Shown: positions 37,730 through 46,603 of the stretch, piece after piece
Layout of the letters: each line of letters begins with the position of its first letter
Position numbering within the stretch: the stretch's first letter is position 1
NCBI GenBank assembly: GCA_943787185.1
Contig: CALSLL010000003.1
Span: 124,001 to 188,000, forward strand
Direction: 5' to 3'
DNA from: UBA10349 sp003485905
GTDB lineage: Bacteria > Pseudomonadota > Gammaproteobacteria > Arenicellales > Arenicellaceae
Length of the DNA stretch: 64,000 bases
Program-made: the position numbers and the translations under genes
Notes under the pieces: model-generated
What the model saw: the letters and a program-made list of their open reading frames with translations, nothing else
Database searches by the model: none
What the model was told of the DNA's origin: nothing

Positions 37730-38482
37730 CTACAAGCGGTTTGCGAACAGCTCCCTCGCGATTGCTAGGTCTTTAGGGGTGTCGACGCCGATCGAGTTGC
37801 CCTCCTCTACGCGACAAACCTTTATTTTGCTGCCAGCTGATAGAATGCGTAATTGTTCTAGTGCCTCTAAATCTTCGAGCATCGACACAGGTAAGTTTGG
37901 CCACTCGCGCAGAAACGATACCCGATACCCATATATCCCTAAATGCCGCATAGCAGAGGTATACGCTTCAGTAGGTTTAGCGCCTCGAACCGCCGGTATG
38001 GGTGCTCTAGAAAAGTACAACGCATTATCTGCATTATCCACTACAACCTTTACTACATTAGAATCAAGATACTCAGCGACCGAATCTATTTGAGTCGCAG
38101 CCGTTGAGACGCCTGCGTCGTTTTCTCCGTCTAGCAGCACGCCTGCAACATTGTTAATCGTAGTTGGCTCAATAAACGGCTCGTCCCCCTGGACACTAAC
38201 CACTACTCGATCCGGTTCCCAGCGTTCACTAGTAAATACCTCAGCTATCCGATCAGTGCCAGACTTATGACTTGAGTCGGTCAAAATTGCTTCGCCACCA
38301 AACTCCTCAACTACTTGCAGAATCTCATGACTATCAGTTGCTATAACAACAACTTCTGCGTCACTTAGTACAGCGCGCTCGTATACACGCTGAATCATTG
38401 GCATACCATGTAAATCCGCCAACACCTTACCAGGCAGTCGGGTCGACTCCCAACGCGCGGGTATAACTACATCAAATGGCAT
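37730..38482 (-). CDS. kdsB: 3-deoxy-manno-octulosonate cytidylyltransferase
   Basis: KdsB activates Kdo with CTP for lipid A inner core. The 250 residues start with the nucleotide-binding VVIPARWESTRLPGK and include VVSVQGDEPFIEP, both family signatures. Its place beside ycaR, lpxK and msbA is the usual gammaproteobacterial lipid A arrangement. Confidence 0.96.
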   Translation of the reverse strand: MPFDVVIPARWESTRLPGKVLADLHGMPMIQRVYERAVLSDAEVVVIATDSHEILQVVEEFGGEAILTDSSHKSGTDRIAEVFTSERWEPDRVVVSVQGDEPFIEPTTINNVAGVLLDGENDAGVSTAATQIDSVAEYLDSNVVKVVVDNADNALYFSRAPIPAVRGAKPTEAYTSAMRHLGIYGYRVSFLREWPNLPVSMLEDLEALEQLRILSAGSKIKVCRVEEGNSIGVDTPKDLAIARELFANRL

Positions 38483-38528
38483 CTCTATTTAACTCTGGAA
38501 TATATCTTTTCTATAACGTAAGACTATC

Positions 38529-38705
38529 TCAGCTATCACCCTCGAGTTTTCTCGCCTCTTCAGGCAGCATGACAGGGATTCCATCTCGCACCGGATACGC
38601 GAGCCCTGCTTTTACGCTGACCAGTTCATCTGCCTCTGCATCATATCTTAGAGGTCCCAATGTAACCGGACAGACTAAAATATCTAACAACTCTCGATCG
38701 ATCAT
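38529..38705 (-). CDS. ycaR: Trm112-like small protein YcaR
   Basis: This 58-residue protein matches the Trm112/YcaR family found between lpxK and kdsB; the end VRDGIPVMLPEEAR is diagnostic. The ATG at 38705 gives MIDRELLDILVCPV, the family-like start; a GTG at 38714 would add three residues. Most relatives keep cysteine pairs that can bind zinc (CPxC); here only the first Cys remains (CPVT), so zinc binding is doubtful. Its function is not known. Confidence 0.88.
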   Translation of the reverse strand: MIDRELLDILVCPVTLGPLRYDAEADELVSVKAGLAYPVRDGIPVMLPEEARKLEGDS

Positions 38706-38722
38706 TACTTTCACTTTCCTAA

Positions 38723-39706
38723 TTATATTTTCATTACTCGCTTAAGCACGGCAGTAAGTTCACCGCTTAACTGATCAGAGAACTGAGCAGTTGCTGGCAC
38801 ATAATAGAGCCCCGCGATGCTAAAGTCGCGGCATTTTACCGCGTCTTTTTCGGTCATGAGAATAGGTAACTTATCGTTAAACACAAGATCATCTTCAGAA
38901 TATTCGTGGTGATCAGAAAACGTATGTTCAATTATCTCATAGCCCGCCTCTTGCAACTGACTAAAAAACCGATACGGTTTACCGATACCGGCTACCGCAT
39001 GGACTCTAGTATTAACTGATTGCCATCGCACCCCACCGCTACGCACAGGTAATGGATCGCCCAGTAGCAAATCATAGTTTTCACCTCGCAAAGCACTGAC
39101 ATCGTAATCGTCATGGCCTGCAGGCGCCTCCCGCCAAGGTCCTGCTGGAAGTAGATAGGTGTTTTGAGTCGCCGCATGCGGATCGTGGACAATAATCTCT
39201 GCATCACGACCCAAGCGGTAGTGCTGTAGGCCGTCATCACTAATAAGAACATCTAACCTATCCTTTCCGCAAAGTTTCTCTAACTCACGCGCCGCAGCAA
39301 CTCGATTTGGATTCACTATCACCGGACAGCTGGTACGTTCGGCCAACACTATTGCCTCATCTCCAACAGTTAAAGCACCGCTATTCTCAGAAACCAATAA
39401 AGGAACTTTTGCCACACTAGCGCCATAACCACGCGTCACAATGCCAACTGCACAACCCATTTCACCCAGTCGTTCAGCCAAAGCAATTACAAGCGGGGTC
39501 TTACCAGTTCCACCTACGCTAAGATTTCCCACAATAATTACTGGAATCTTAATGCGATGAACCTTAAACACCCCAACTTTATAAAAATACTTACGTAGCG
39601 CGAAAATGGCCCGATATAAATACGAGATTGGGATCAATAATCTACAGAACAATTTAGACAACAGACTCTTCTGCTGCCACGCATTCTCAATAAATCTGTT
39701 GAGCAT
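38723..39706 (-). CDS. lpxK: Tetraacyldisaccharide 4'-kinase
   Basis: LpxK phosphorylates the 4' position of lipid A precursor at the inner membrane. The 327 residues are typical, with an N-terminal membrane-associated helix and the P-loop GNLSVGGTGKTPL. The catalytic region DVLISDDGLQHYRL (DxDDG-like) follows. It is downstream of msbA with an eight-base gap. Confidence 0.96.
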   Translation of the reverse strand: MLNRFIENAWQQKSLLSKLFCRLLIPISYLYRAIFALRKYFYKVGVFKVHRIKIPVIIVGNLSVGGTGKTPLVIALAERLGEMGCAVGIVTRGYGASVAKVPLLVSENSGALTVGDEAIVLAERTSCPVIVNPNRVAAARELEKLCGKDRLDVLISDDGLQHYRLGRDAEIIVHDPHAATQNTYLLPAGPWREAPAGHDDYDVSALRGENYDLLLGDPLPVRSGGVRWQSVNTRVHAVAGIGKPYRFFSQLQEAGYEIIEHTFSDHHEYSEDDLVFNDKLPILMTEKDAVKCRDFSIAGLYYVPATAQFSDQLSGELTAVLKRVMKI

Positions 39707-39714
39707 GTTTGTAA

Positions 39715-41529
39715 CTAGTCTGGATTAACCTTAGCTACTCTACTTGCCTGCGCGTAATAGAGCTCTGCATATAGACCTTCTTTCGCTAACAAGTCCATAT
39801 GACTGCCTCGTTCAGAAATTTGGCCATCGGCCAGCACAATAATCTCGTCGGCTGATTCAACGGTACTTAAACGATGCGCAATTACCAATGACGTTCTATT
39901 CTGCATTAATACTTCCGTCGCATTTTGAACATACCTTTCCGACCGAGCATCCAGCGCCGAGGTTGCTTCGTCCAATATTAATATAGGGGCGTCTCGATAC
40001 AAGGCCCTTGCGATAGCAATACGCTGTCGCTGCCCCCCGGATAGCCGCACTCCATTTTCGCCAACTTTAGTTTCAATCCCCGCCGGAAGATCATTGATAA
40101 ACTCGTTCACATATGCTGCCTCCAGCACGTTCTCGAGCTTGGAATCATCTATCTCTGCACCAGAGCCGAACACGATATTGTTACGGACCGTGTCATCAAA
40201 CAACACCGCCTCCTGGCTAACTATCGCAAATTGCGCGCGTAACTCGCTAAGACCAAGTGACTGAATATCTACACCATCAAGTGAAATTTCTCCACCTAAA
40301 GGCATGTACAACCTTAACAATAAAGCAGTCAACGTAGATTTCCCAGATCCCGAAGGCCCAACAACAGCAATACGCTGTCCAGGTTGAATGCTAATATTTA
40401 TATCGCTTAATACTGCCTCTTTATTCCATGGGTAGGCAAAATTAACCTGCTTAAACTCCAGAGCTCCTGCCGCCCTCCCTATCGTCAATGAGCCGGTATC
40501 TCGCTCCGCTTCCATATCAATTATTTCGAACGCACTCATCGAAGATGTTAGTCCAATTTGAATCTTCTCGTTGACCTTCCCTAAGCGTTTGATAGGCGAC
40601 AAGACCATAACCAAAGCACCGACAAAACTCATAAACGTTCCGGCCAAGCCCTCTTCTTGTCCTGCCATCAAGTAATTCAGGTAAACAAACATAATAATTG
40701 CGAACGGTACGCCTGTAATTAACGTCGTCACTGGTACAACTGCAGAGGAATACCCTGCACGCTTCATCGAACGCCTATAGTTTGTCTTATTCGCGCTATT
40801 AAAAGCTGTCATTACCTGCTTGGCAGCCCCATAAGTCTTAACTAAGCGCTGGCCATCTGCTGCTTCTCGAGTCAGTCTGGTAATACCACTAACAGAGTCC
40901 TGAATTTTCTCTGTAGTCAATCTGAAACGCCTAGACGCGAGCCGCATAGTGAGGACGATTATTGGTACAAAGGCAATGAAAATCAGGGTCAGTCGCCAAT
41001 CGAGATAAAACATTAACCCCAGCAAGCCTAGTGTTGCTAGCGAATCTTTAATCAGTGACGTTAGCGTATCTGTTGTCGCAACCGCCGTTTGCTCAACATC
41101 ATAAACCAGCTTCGAAATTAAACGAGACGAAGAATTCTGCTCATAAAAAGCAGAGGGCAGTACCACCATTCGCGCGAATAGGTCACTACGTAAATCAGCT
41201 ATTACCCCGCGCCCCACGGCAGACATTGCATAATTACCAATAAAGTTTGAGACTGCCTGAACAAATAGTAAAGCGGCCAACGCAATCGGTAACCAACGAA
41301 TCACATCCGGTTTAGGGTTAACTAATCCATCATTGACGAGTGGCTCGATAATCCACGCAGACAAAGTTTGCACCGTTGCACCGACCACTAAAAAAATAGC
41401 AGCAAGAAAAAATGCCGGTTTATGCCGGCTCACATAGCCGACCATTCGCGCTAAATTTGATTGGCCCGACGAATCAGCTTCTTGAACCTGGCTCTTACTT
41501 GGTCCGGCCGCTGAATTTGAGGCGTTCAA
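39715..41529 (-). CDS. msbA: Lipid A export ATP-binding/permease protein MsbA
   Basis: MsbA is the ABC transporter that flips lipid A-core across the inner membrane. The 604-residue half-transporter has about six N-terminal helices and a C-terminal ATPase: Walker A GPSGSGKST, signature LSGGQRQRIAIARAL, Walker B ILILDEATSALD. The TTG start at 41529 is supported by AGGT upstream but leaves a 28-residue polar leader before MVGYVSRHKP, where a later start is possible. It sits between exbD and lpxK. Confidence 0.95.
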   Translation of the reverse strand: MNASNSAAGPSKSQVQEADSSGQSNLARMVGYVSRHKPAFFLAAIFLVVGATVQTLSAWIIEPLVNDGLVNPKPDVIRWLPIALAALLFVQAVSNFIGNYAMSAVGRGVIADLRSDLFARMVVLPSAFYEQNSSSRLISKLVYDVEQTAVATTDTLTSLIKDSLATLGLLGLMFYLDWRLTLIFIAFVPIIVLTMRLASRRFRLTTEKIQDSVSGITRLTREAADGQRLVKTYGAAKQVMTAFNSANKTNYRRSMKRAGYSSAVVPVTTLITGVPFAIIMFVYLNYLMAGQEEGLAGTFMSFVGALVMVLSPIKRLGKVNEKIQIGLTSSMSAFEIIDMEAERDTGSLTIGRAAGALEFKQVNFAYPWNKEAVLSDINISIQPGQRIAVVGPSGSGKSTLTALLLRLYMPLGGEISLDGVDIQSLGLSELRAQFAIVSQEAVLFDDTVRNNIVFGSGAEIDDSKLENVLEAAYVNEFINDLPAGIETKVGENGVRLSGGQRQRIAIARALYRDAPILILDEATSALDARSERYVQNATEVLMQNRTSLVIAHRLSTVESADEIIVLADGQISERGSHMDLLAKEGLYAELYYAQASRVAKVNPD

Positions 41530-41543
41530 TATGGGACCTGCAT

Positions 41544-41978
41544 TTACTCTTCGATCAGTTCTTGGGTAGCAAAACTAATTCGCAATATACCTAGCTTACC
41601 AGCGACATCCATCGCTTGAACAACAGCCTCATGTGGCGCCTTGCGATCAGCACGAATCACCATCAATAAGTCTGGGTCAGCTATTTCGCGTAAAGCCTGA
41701 CGTAGAGTCGCTGGGTCACGACTGCGCAATAAAGTAGCTCTTTCTTCATCTGGCTTTTGCAACGCAAACGAAGCATCTTTACCAATGTGTAATTCAAATC
41801 GCTTGGGTTCGTCCTGTTCCGCAGCTTGTTTAGATACTTCGGGTAAACTAACCTCAATAGTAGATTCACGAGTAAAAGTTGTTGAAACCATAAAGAATAT
41901 AAGCAACAAGAACACCACATCAATTAGCGGAGTGAGTTCGATATTAGTATCTTCGGATTCTGGTTCTGAAAATTTCAA
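41544..41978 (-). CDS. exbD: Biopolymer transport protein ExbD
   Basis: The 144-residue protein has one N-terminal helix with the conserved Asp (D20 in LTPLIDVVFLLLIFF) and a periplasmic domain, typical of ExbD/TolR. With ExbB it forms the proton-driven motor that energises outer-membrane transport. It follows exbB and precedes msbA, an order seen in other Gammaproteobacteria; the TonB partner is not in view. Confidence 0.93.
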   Translation of the reverse strand: MKFSEPESEDTNIELTPLIDVVFLLLIFFMVSTTFTRESTIEVSLPEVSKQAAEQDEPKRFELHIGKDASFALQKPDEERATLLRSRDPATLRQALREIADPDLLMVIRADRKAPHEAVVQAMDVAGKLGILRISFATQELIEE

Positions 41979-42012
41979 ATTTGAATCTCTACAATCAAAA
42001 ACTCAATCAGTT

Positions 42013-42633
42013 CTAATCGTCTTCATCGTCATTGCCCGCACGAATTGCGTCAACTAAATGAACTGCATGCTGCTCAAGCCGAACGGTCAAGCGGTTCACC
42101 CTCCCCTTAAAGTACCGATGAAACATTAGAGCAGGTATACCAATTGACAACCCCGTCGCAGTAGTAATTAAAGCCTCAGAAATACCTCCAGATAAGATTC
42201 CTGGGTCACCGACACCACTAACAGTAATTGCGGTAAACACTCTGATCATACCAATTACCGTGCCTAACAATCCAATCAACGGGCATATAACAGCAATTGT
42301 TCCCAGTGTATTCAGATACCGCCCCAGATCGTGAACCACGTGCCGGCCAGCTTCTTCAATTGACTCCTTCATTGCATCTCGACCGTGAGCGATATTTTTA
42401 ATACCAGCCGCGAGTATCTCCCCAAGAGGCGAATGATTGGCGATCAGCTTTAGTCGATCTGAATCAACTTCTGCCGCAGCTAGCAAATCTTTAATTTTTT
42501 CAACCAAATCTGCTGGCGCTACAGATGTTGCACTAAGCGCCCAAAAGCGCTCGACTATAATAGTCAACGCAACAACAGAGCACAAAAGTAACGGCCACAT
42601 AAGCGGACCGCCCGCACGAAATAGTTCAAACAT
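42013..42633 (-). CDS. exbB: MotA/TolQ/ExbB proton channel family protein
   Basis: The 206-residue protein has three hydrophobic segments and the family region GTIAVICPLIGLLGTVIGMI followed by ALITTATGLSIGIPA. It is the proton channel partner of ExbD encoded 34 bases downstream. TolQ is possible in principle, but the exbB-exbD-msbA order favours ExbB. Confidence 0.93.
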   Translation of the reverse strand: MFELFRAGGPLMWPLLLCSVVALTIIVERFWALSATSVAPADLVEKIKDLLAAAEVDSDRLKLIANHSPLGEILAAGIKNIAHGRDAMKESIEEAGRHVVHDLGRYLNTLGTIAVICPLIGLLGTVIGMIRVFTAITVSGVGDPGILSGGISEALITTATGLSIGIPALMFHRYFKGRVNRLTVRLEQHAVHLVDAIRAGNDDEDD

Positions 42634-42762
42634 TTATACGGCTATCGATTAATTATTATCTAACGTTTGGATAGTAACAAATCCGGACTAAATACGTACC
42701 CCTCACATACAACTTACACCTCAATCCCGTCGATTTTACAAAAGCATATTTGGAATATTAAC

Positions 42763-45018
42763 TTACTCAGCGGAATTATCCAGCCCACGCCAAAGTCTCG
42801 GAGAGGAGTTTCGATAATTCATCGAGCGAACTCCAGTGGTAGTGAAGTAGTAGCTTAGCGTCCCAGATAAAGCCGTGTTACCAACCTCGATATCACGTGA
42901 ATTATAGCGATCAACAATATCTGCAGCAGGATGCCGATACGAGTTTAGGAAACCACTGGAAATAGCCGCTTCACTAGGCTGAACGGCTTCAAGAAATATT
43001 GGCCTAGACGAAGTTTTACTCCCGTGATGTGGAACTACTAGTACGTCGCTTTTAATTCTTTCTCGGTAGATTTCAACCAAATCTCCTTCAGCTTGCTTTT
43101 CGATGTCCCCGCTAAACAAGATTGAGCCCCCAACACCACTAAGTTTTAGTACACAGGAACGGTCATTAGCAGTCAAATAATCCAAACTACCGCTTAAGTA
43201 CTCAGCCCGTACCCCATCAAAGCTAAATTTATCAATTGTCTCACAGTCACTTACGGGGTTACTTTTTCCTGTCGACAATAAAGACTCGACACTGGTATGT
43301 ATTTGGCCAATTTCCAACGTTGTAACTAAACTATCCATACCCCCAATGTGATCACTATCGCCGTGTGAAATAACCAGATAGTCTAGCTTGCGTATACCGT
43401 AGTACTGGAGCCAAGGAATAATGACTGTATCAGCAACGGTTGAACCATTGCGAAACCTCGCTCCAGTATCGTACATCAGTGTTTTACTGGCACCACGCAC
43501 TATCACCGAAAGGCCTTGCCCAACATCTAGAACATGGACCTCAAACTCACCTTCTACTAGGTCTTCTGATCTAAAGAGTATTGAGCTTATTAGCAATGTG
43601 GTACCAACGAAAAATAAAAACAGCATGGGTCTAGCCGGCATATTTAGCCCCCGTACCGGGACCTTTCGAAAACGCAACAACGTTAGTACAAATAACAGTG
43701 TAATTGGGTAGAGCCCCGATGAATAAGACGCCTGAATTGCACTAAATTCGTGCTCAGAAATCACTCGTAGGACGGAAGCCACCCAATCCAAACCAGAAGC
43801 CACATGCAGTAGTAATGACGTAGCCAGTGTATTAGCTCCAGACAGGAACAAACAAGCTAATAAAAATAGAATTGGTAGCAACACACCACCAAGCAAAGGA
43901 AGTAAAACTATATTCACCAATGGTGCAATAAGCGAGACTTCACTAAAAAGCATCAGCGTAATTGGAGCCATTAGTATATTTAGTTTTATCTGAAACGATA
44001 AAAAATGCCTCCATGCCGGTTGACAGTTTTCAACTCCTCCCCCCACGTCACGATGAGTCAATACAGTAAGCACCAATACAGCGTAACAACTCATCCAATA
44101 ACTCATATCTAATACCGCCAACGGATCAATTAGTAGTATTAAAACTGCTGCTAACAACAACGCATGAAATGGACATCGGCGATTTCCAAAACTTTGATTC
44201 ACTTGAAACAGCACTAACATCAGTAATGCACGCTGTACTGGTATGCCCCAACCACTTGTGGCGGCGTAGACTGCCGCTCCTGAAACGCCACACCAACCCC
44301 CAATGAATGGGGCCGGCACATATAGGTAAAGCGAGGGAAAGAGCCTAGAAAACCAACGAGTCGCCACACTAATAAACAACCAAACCAAGCCAATATGCAA
44401 ACCAGAAATCGCAAATATATGAACGATTCCGGTACGCCTGAAAGTAGACCATAGTTCATCGCTAAAACCCGATCTATCACCCAGCATTAAGGCCACCGTT
44501 GCTGCAAACCCGTCTGTCCCTGTCTGGTCATGTGATTCCAACCATCTGCCAATCCGTATTCGGGTCTGACCAATTGGGCCGAGATTAGCTGCTCTAATTA
44601 ACTTACTAGCTGCATGATCCTTCACATAACCAGTTGCATGAATTCTATTCCGTAATAACCATTTTTCGTAATCAAAACCAGCAGCATTTGCATAACCATG
44701 GGGTGGCTTAAGTTTTAGTATCAACTGCCAGGTATCCCCACGTTGAACGCTGTAAGGGCACTCGTAACAATTAATTTGAAATTTATGACCAGCCTTAATC
44801 TCGGTGCGATTCGAACTTATTATCTGCAATTCAAATCGCGCGCGCCAAACGTTAACGTCTGGATAATCCAGAACCGTACCAACCGCCTCTACCACCCTCT
44901 GATTTGTCGGTAGCTGCACATGATTTTCTAGAACCCCCAAGGTACTGGAGATAACAAGCAATGCGCCGGCAAAAAAGCTTATACACAGAGCACCAATATA
45001 CTGCCGTATAAGTGTCAA
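42763..45018 (-). CDS. comEC: DNA internalization/competence protein ComEC/Rec2 (5' end uncertain)
   Basis: ComEC forms the inner-membrane channel for transforming DNA. The protein has an OB-like N-terminal region, the Competence domain (HIFAISGLHIGLVW), and a C-terminal metallo-beta-lactamase domain (VISHGDSDHIGG, VPHHGSKTSSR). The frame begins with TTG at 45018, but the family's first membrane segment is missing from it. A matching hydrophobic N-terminus is present in another frame from ATG 45143 up to a stop at 45030, so a one-base indel in 45030-45087 is likely. The call is therefore for a gene whose 5' end is broken or mis-sequenced. Confidence 0.88.
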   Translation of the reverse strand: MTLIRQYIGALCISFFAGALLVISSTLGVLENHVQLPTNQRVVEAVGTVLDYPDVNVWRARFELQIISSNRTEIKAGHKFQINCYECPYSVQRGDTWQLILKLKPPHGYANAAGFDYEKWLLRNRIHATGYVKDHAASKLIRAANLGPIGQTRIRIGRWLESHDQTGTDGFAATVALMLGDRSGFSDELWSTFRRTGIVHIFAISGLHIGLVWLFISVATRWFSRLFPSLYLYVPAPFIGGWCGVSGAAVYAATSGWGIPVQRALLMLVLFQVNQSFGNRRCPFHALLLAAVLILLIDPLAVLDMSYWMSCYAVLVLTVLTHRDVGGGVENCQPAWRHFLSFQIKLNILMAPITLMLFSEVSLIAPLVNIVLLPLLGGVLLPILFLLACLFLSGANTLATSLLLHVASGLDWVASVLRVISEHEFSAIQASYSSGLYPITLLFVLTLLRFRKVPVRGLNMPARPMLFLFFVGTTLLISSILFRSEDLVEGEFEVHVLDVGQGLSVIVRGASKTLMYDTGARFRNGSTVADTVIIPWLQYYGIRKLDYLVISHGDSDHIGGMDSLVTTLEIGQIHTSVESLLSTGKSNPVSDCETIDKFSFDGVRAEYLSGSLDYLTANDRSCVLKLSGVGGSILFSGDIEKQAEGDLVEIYRERIKSDVLVVPHHGSKTSSRPIFLEAVQPSEAAISSGFLNSYRHPAADIVDRYNSRDIEVGNTALSGTLSYYFTTTGVRSMNYRNSSPRLWRGLDNSAE

Positions 45019-45308
45019 CGGAATACATATCAGTAAAGAGAGATATATAGGTAATGCAGCCAGGTCGTATCTGGTGCCCAGGTACTAGCAAAGGCACCAA
45101 ATATAAAGGTGCTACCGAGCATCAAGAAAGAATGTGAATTCATTACCGGTCCGTGGTGAAAATGCGATCCATCCTAGATCATTAAAATACCGAAGAATTG
45201 CCATTTAACCATACAAGCCCCTGATTCGGAAAATTGTTTTAAGCTAACGGTGTTCAAGCCCGACAAGTTGAGATATAAGGTGATCAAGATGTATGAAACT
45301 GCGAATCA

Positions 45309-45875
45309 ATGGAAATGAACTGGCTAACGCACCTTAAGGAAAGAATCCCGTCTGCCGATTCACTTTCTGAGCAGCCTCATTTACAGAATATTTTTGGCAA
45401 TGCTCTGCGTAATCGTGAAATTTGGAGTTTTAATCGGGTCAGCGTATCTCGTGGACTTGCGTTTGGAATATTCTGTGCCTTCCTACCAATGCCGGGCGAG
45501 ACCTTGGTGGCGGCATTTATGGCCATTTTTCTACACGCAAACTTACCTTTAGCGATTGCTGGCGTATGGTTATCGAATCCAGTCACCTGGATTCCTATGT
45601 ACACCCCTCCCTATTTACTTGGTAGCTGGATAATCAGTATTGAGCCCATCACACTTGGTGAAATCAACATACTAGCCCTTGGGTGGCACTACGTTGCACT
45701 ATGGCTTGGCTGCCTGATAGCAGGCACATTCTCAGCATTACTTACACGTTGGTTTATTGATCTACTTTGGCGATTACAAATTCGTCAAAACTGGCAACGC
45801 AGGCGACGGCAAAGAATGATCAGAAAACTAAGGCGGACTAGTGGACTCTCAGAAGAAAATAGAACAAATCGCTAA
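45309..45875 (+). CDS. DUF2062 family membrane protein
   Basis: The 188-residue protein matches DUF2062: RVSVSRGLAFGIFCAFLPMPGE, then AIAGVWLSNPVTWIPMY, with several membrane helices and a strongly basic C-terminal tail (RRRRQRMIRKLRR). Its function is not established. It is divergent from comEC and convergent with lolD. Confidence 0.85.
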   Translation: MEMNWLTHLKERIPSADSLSEQPHLQNIFGNALRNREIWSFNRVSVSRGLAFGIFCAFLPMPGETLVAAFMAIFLHANLPLAIAGVWLSNPVTWIPMYTPPYLLGSWIISIEPITLGEINILALGWHYVALWLGCLIAGTFSALLTRWFIDLLWRLQIRQNWQRRRRQRMIRKLRRTSGLSEENRTNR

Positions 45876-45925
45876 CTGGCATGTCCACTTAAATTAGGGC
45901 TTACAAGAAACAAGGCATGTTCGAC

Positions 45926-46603
45926 TTAGACTAAAATCCCGCCTTTCAAACGAAGCACCCTATCCAACTTGTTGGCCATGTTTTCATCATGTGTGACCAT
46001 CACTAGCGCCGTGTTATTACGCACATTTAATTTGAGCATCTCTTCAAAAACTACACCAGCAGTACCGGAGTCCAAGTTACCAGTAGGTTCATCGGCTAAA
46101 ATACATGCGGGCTGAGTTACCAGCGCACGCGCAATAGCCCCACGTTGACGCTCCCCGCCCGACAATTCACCTGGGCGATGCTCAGCTCGATTATCCATCC
46201 CGATGCTTGCGAGTGTAGCAAGGGCTATTTCTAGTGCCTCTTGCTTTTCGCGGCCCCTCACCCAGAGTGGCATTGCTACATTTTCAAGCAGAGTGAATTC
46301 CGGAAGAAGGTGATGAAATTGGTATATAAAACCCAATTTTCGATTACGAATATCACCGCGTTGTCGGTCTGAAAGCCTATCAAAACGTGCTCCGGTAATC
46401 CAAACCTCTCCAGTCGTTGGTAAATCCAAGCCGCCTAGCAAATGGAGTAAAGTCGATTTTCCGGATCCAGAAGCGCCGACAATAGCCACGGTTTCGCCAG
46501 GCTCAATTGCCAAATCAATGCCGTTTAGTACATCTACACATAACGTGCCGTCATCAAACGTTTTACCCAAGCCTTCGCAGCGCAACACTGCCGAACTACT
46601 CAT
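45926..46603 (-). CDS. lolD: Lipoprotein-releasing system ATP-binding protein LolD
   Basis: LolD is the ATPase that powers extraction of lipoproteins from the inner membrane for LolA. The 225-residue protein shows Walker A GASGSGKST, the LolD-like FIYQFHHLLPEFT stretch, signature LSGGERQRGAIARAL and Walker B ILADEPTGNLD. Its start overlaps the end of the membrane subunit gene by eight bases. Confidence 0.95.
   Translation of the reverse strand: MSSSAVLRCEGLGKTFDDGTLCVDVLNGIDLAIEPGETVAIVGASGSGKSTLLHLLGGLDLPTTGEVWITGARFDRLSDRQRGDIRNRKLGFIYQFHHLLPEFTLLENVAMPLWVRGREKQEALEIALATLASIGMDNRAEHRPGELSGGERQRGAIARALVTQPACILADEPTGNLDSGTAGVVFEEMLKLNVRNNTALVMVTHDENMANKLDRVLRLKGGILV

Noticed and set aside
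44852..45100. An 82-residue ORF overlapping the comEC start on the same strand
   Set aside because: It has an unnatural composition and is a shadow frame; the only useful signal in this region is the hydrophobic frame starting at 45143.
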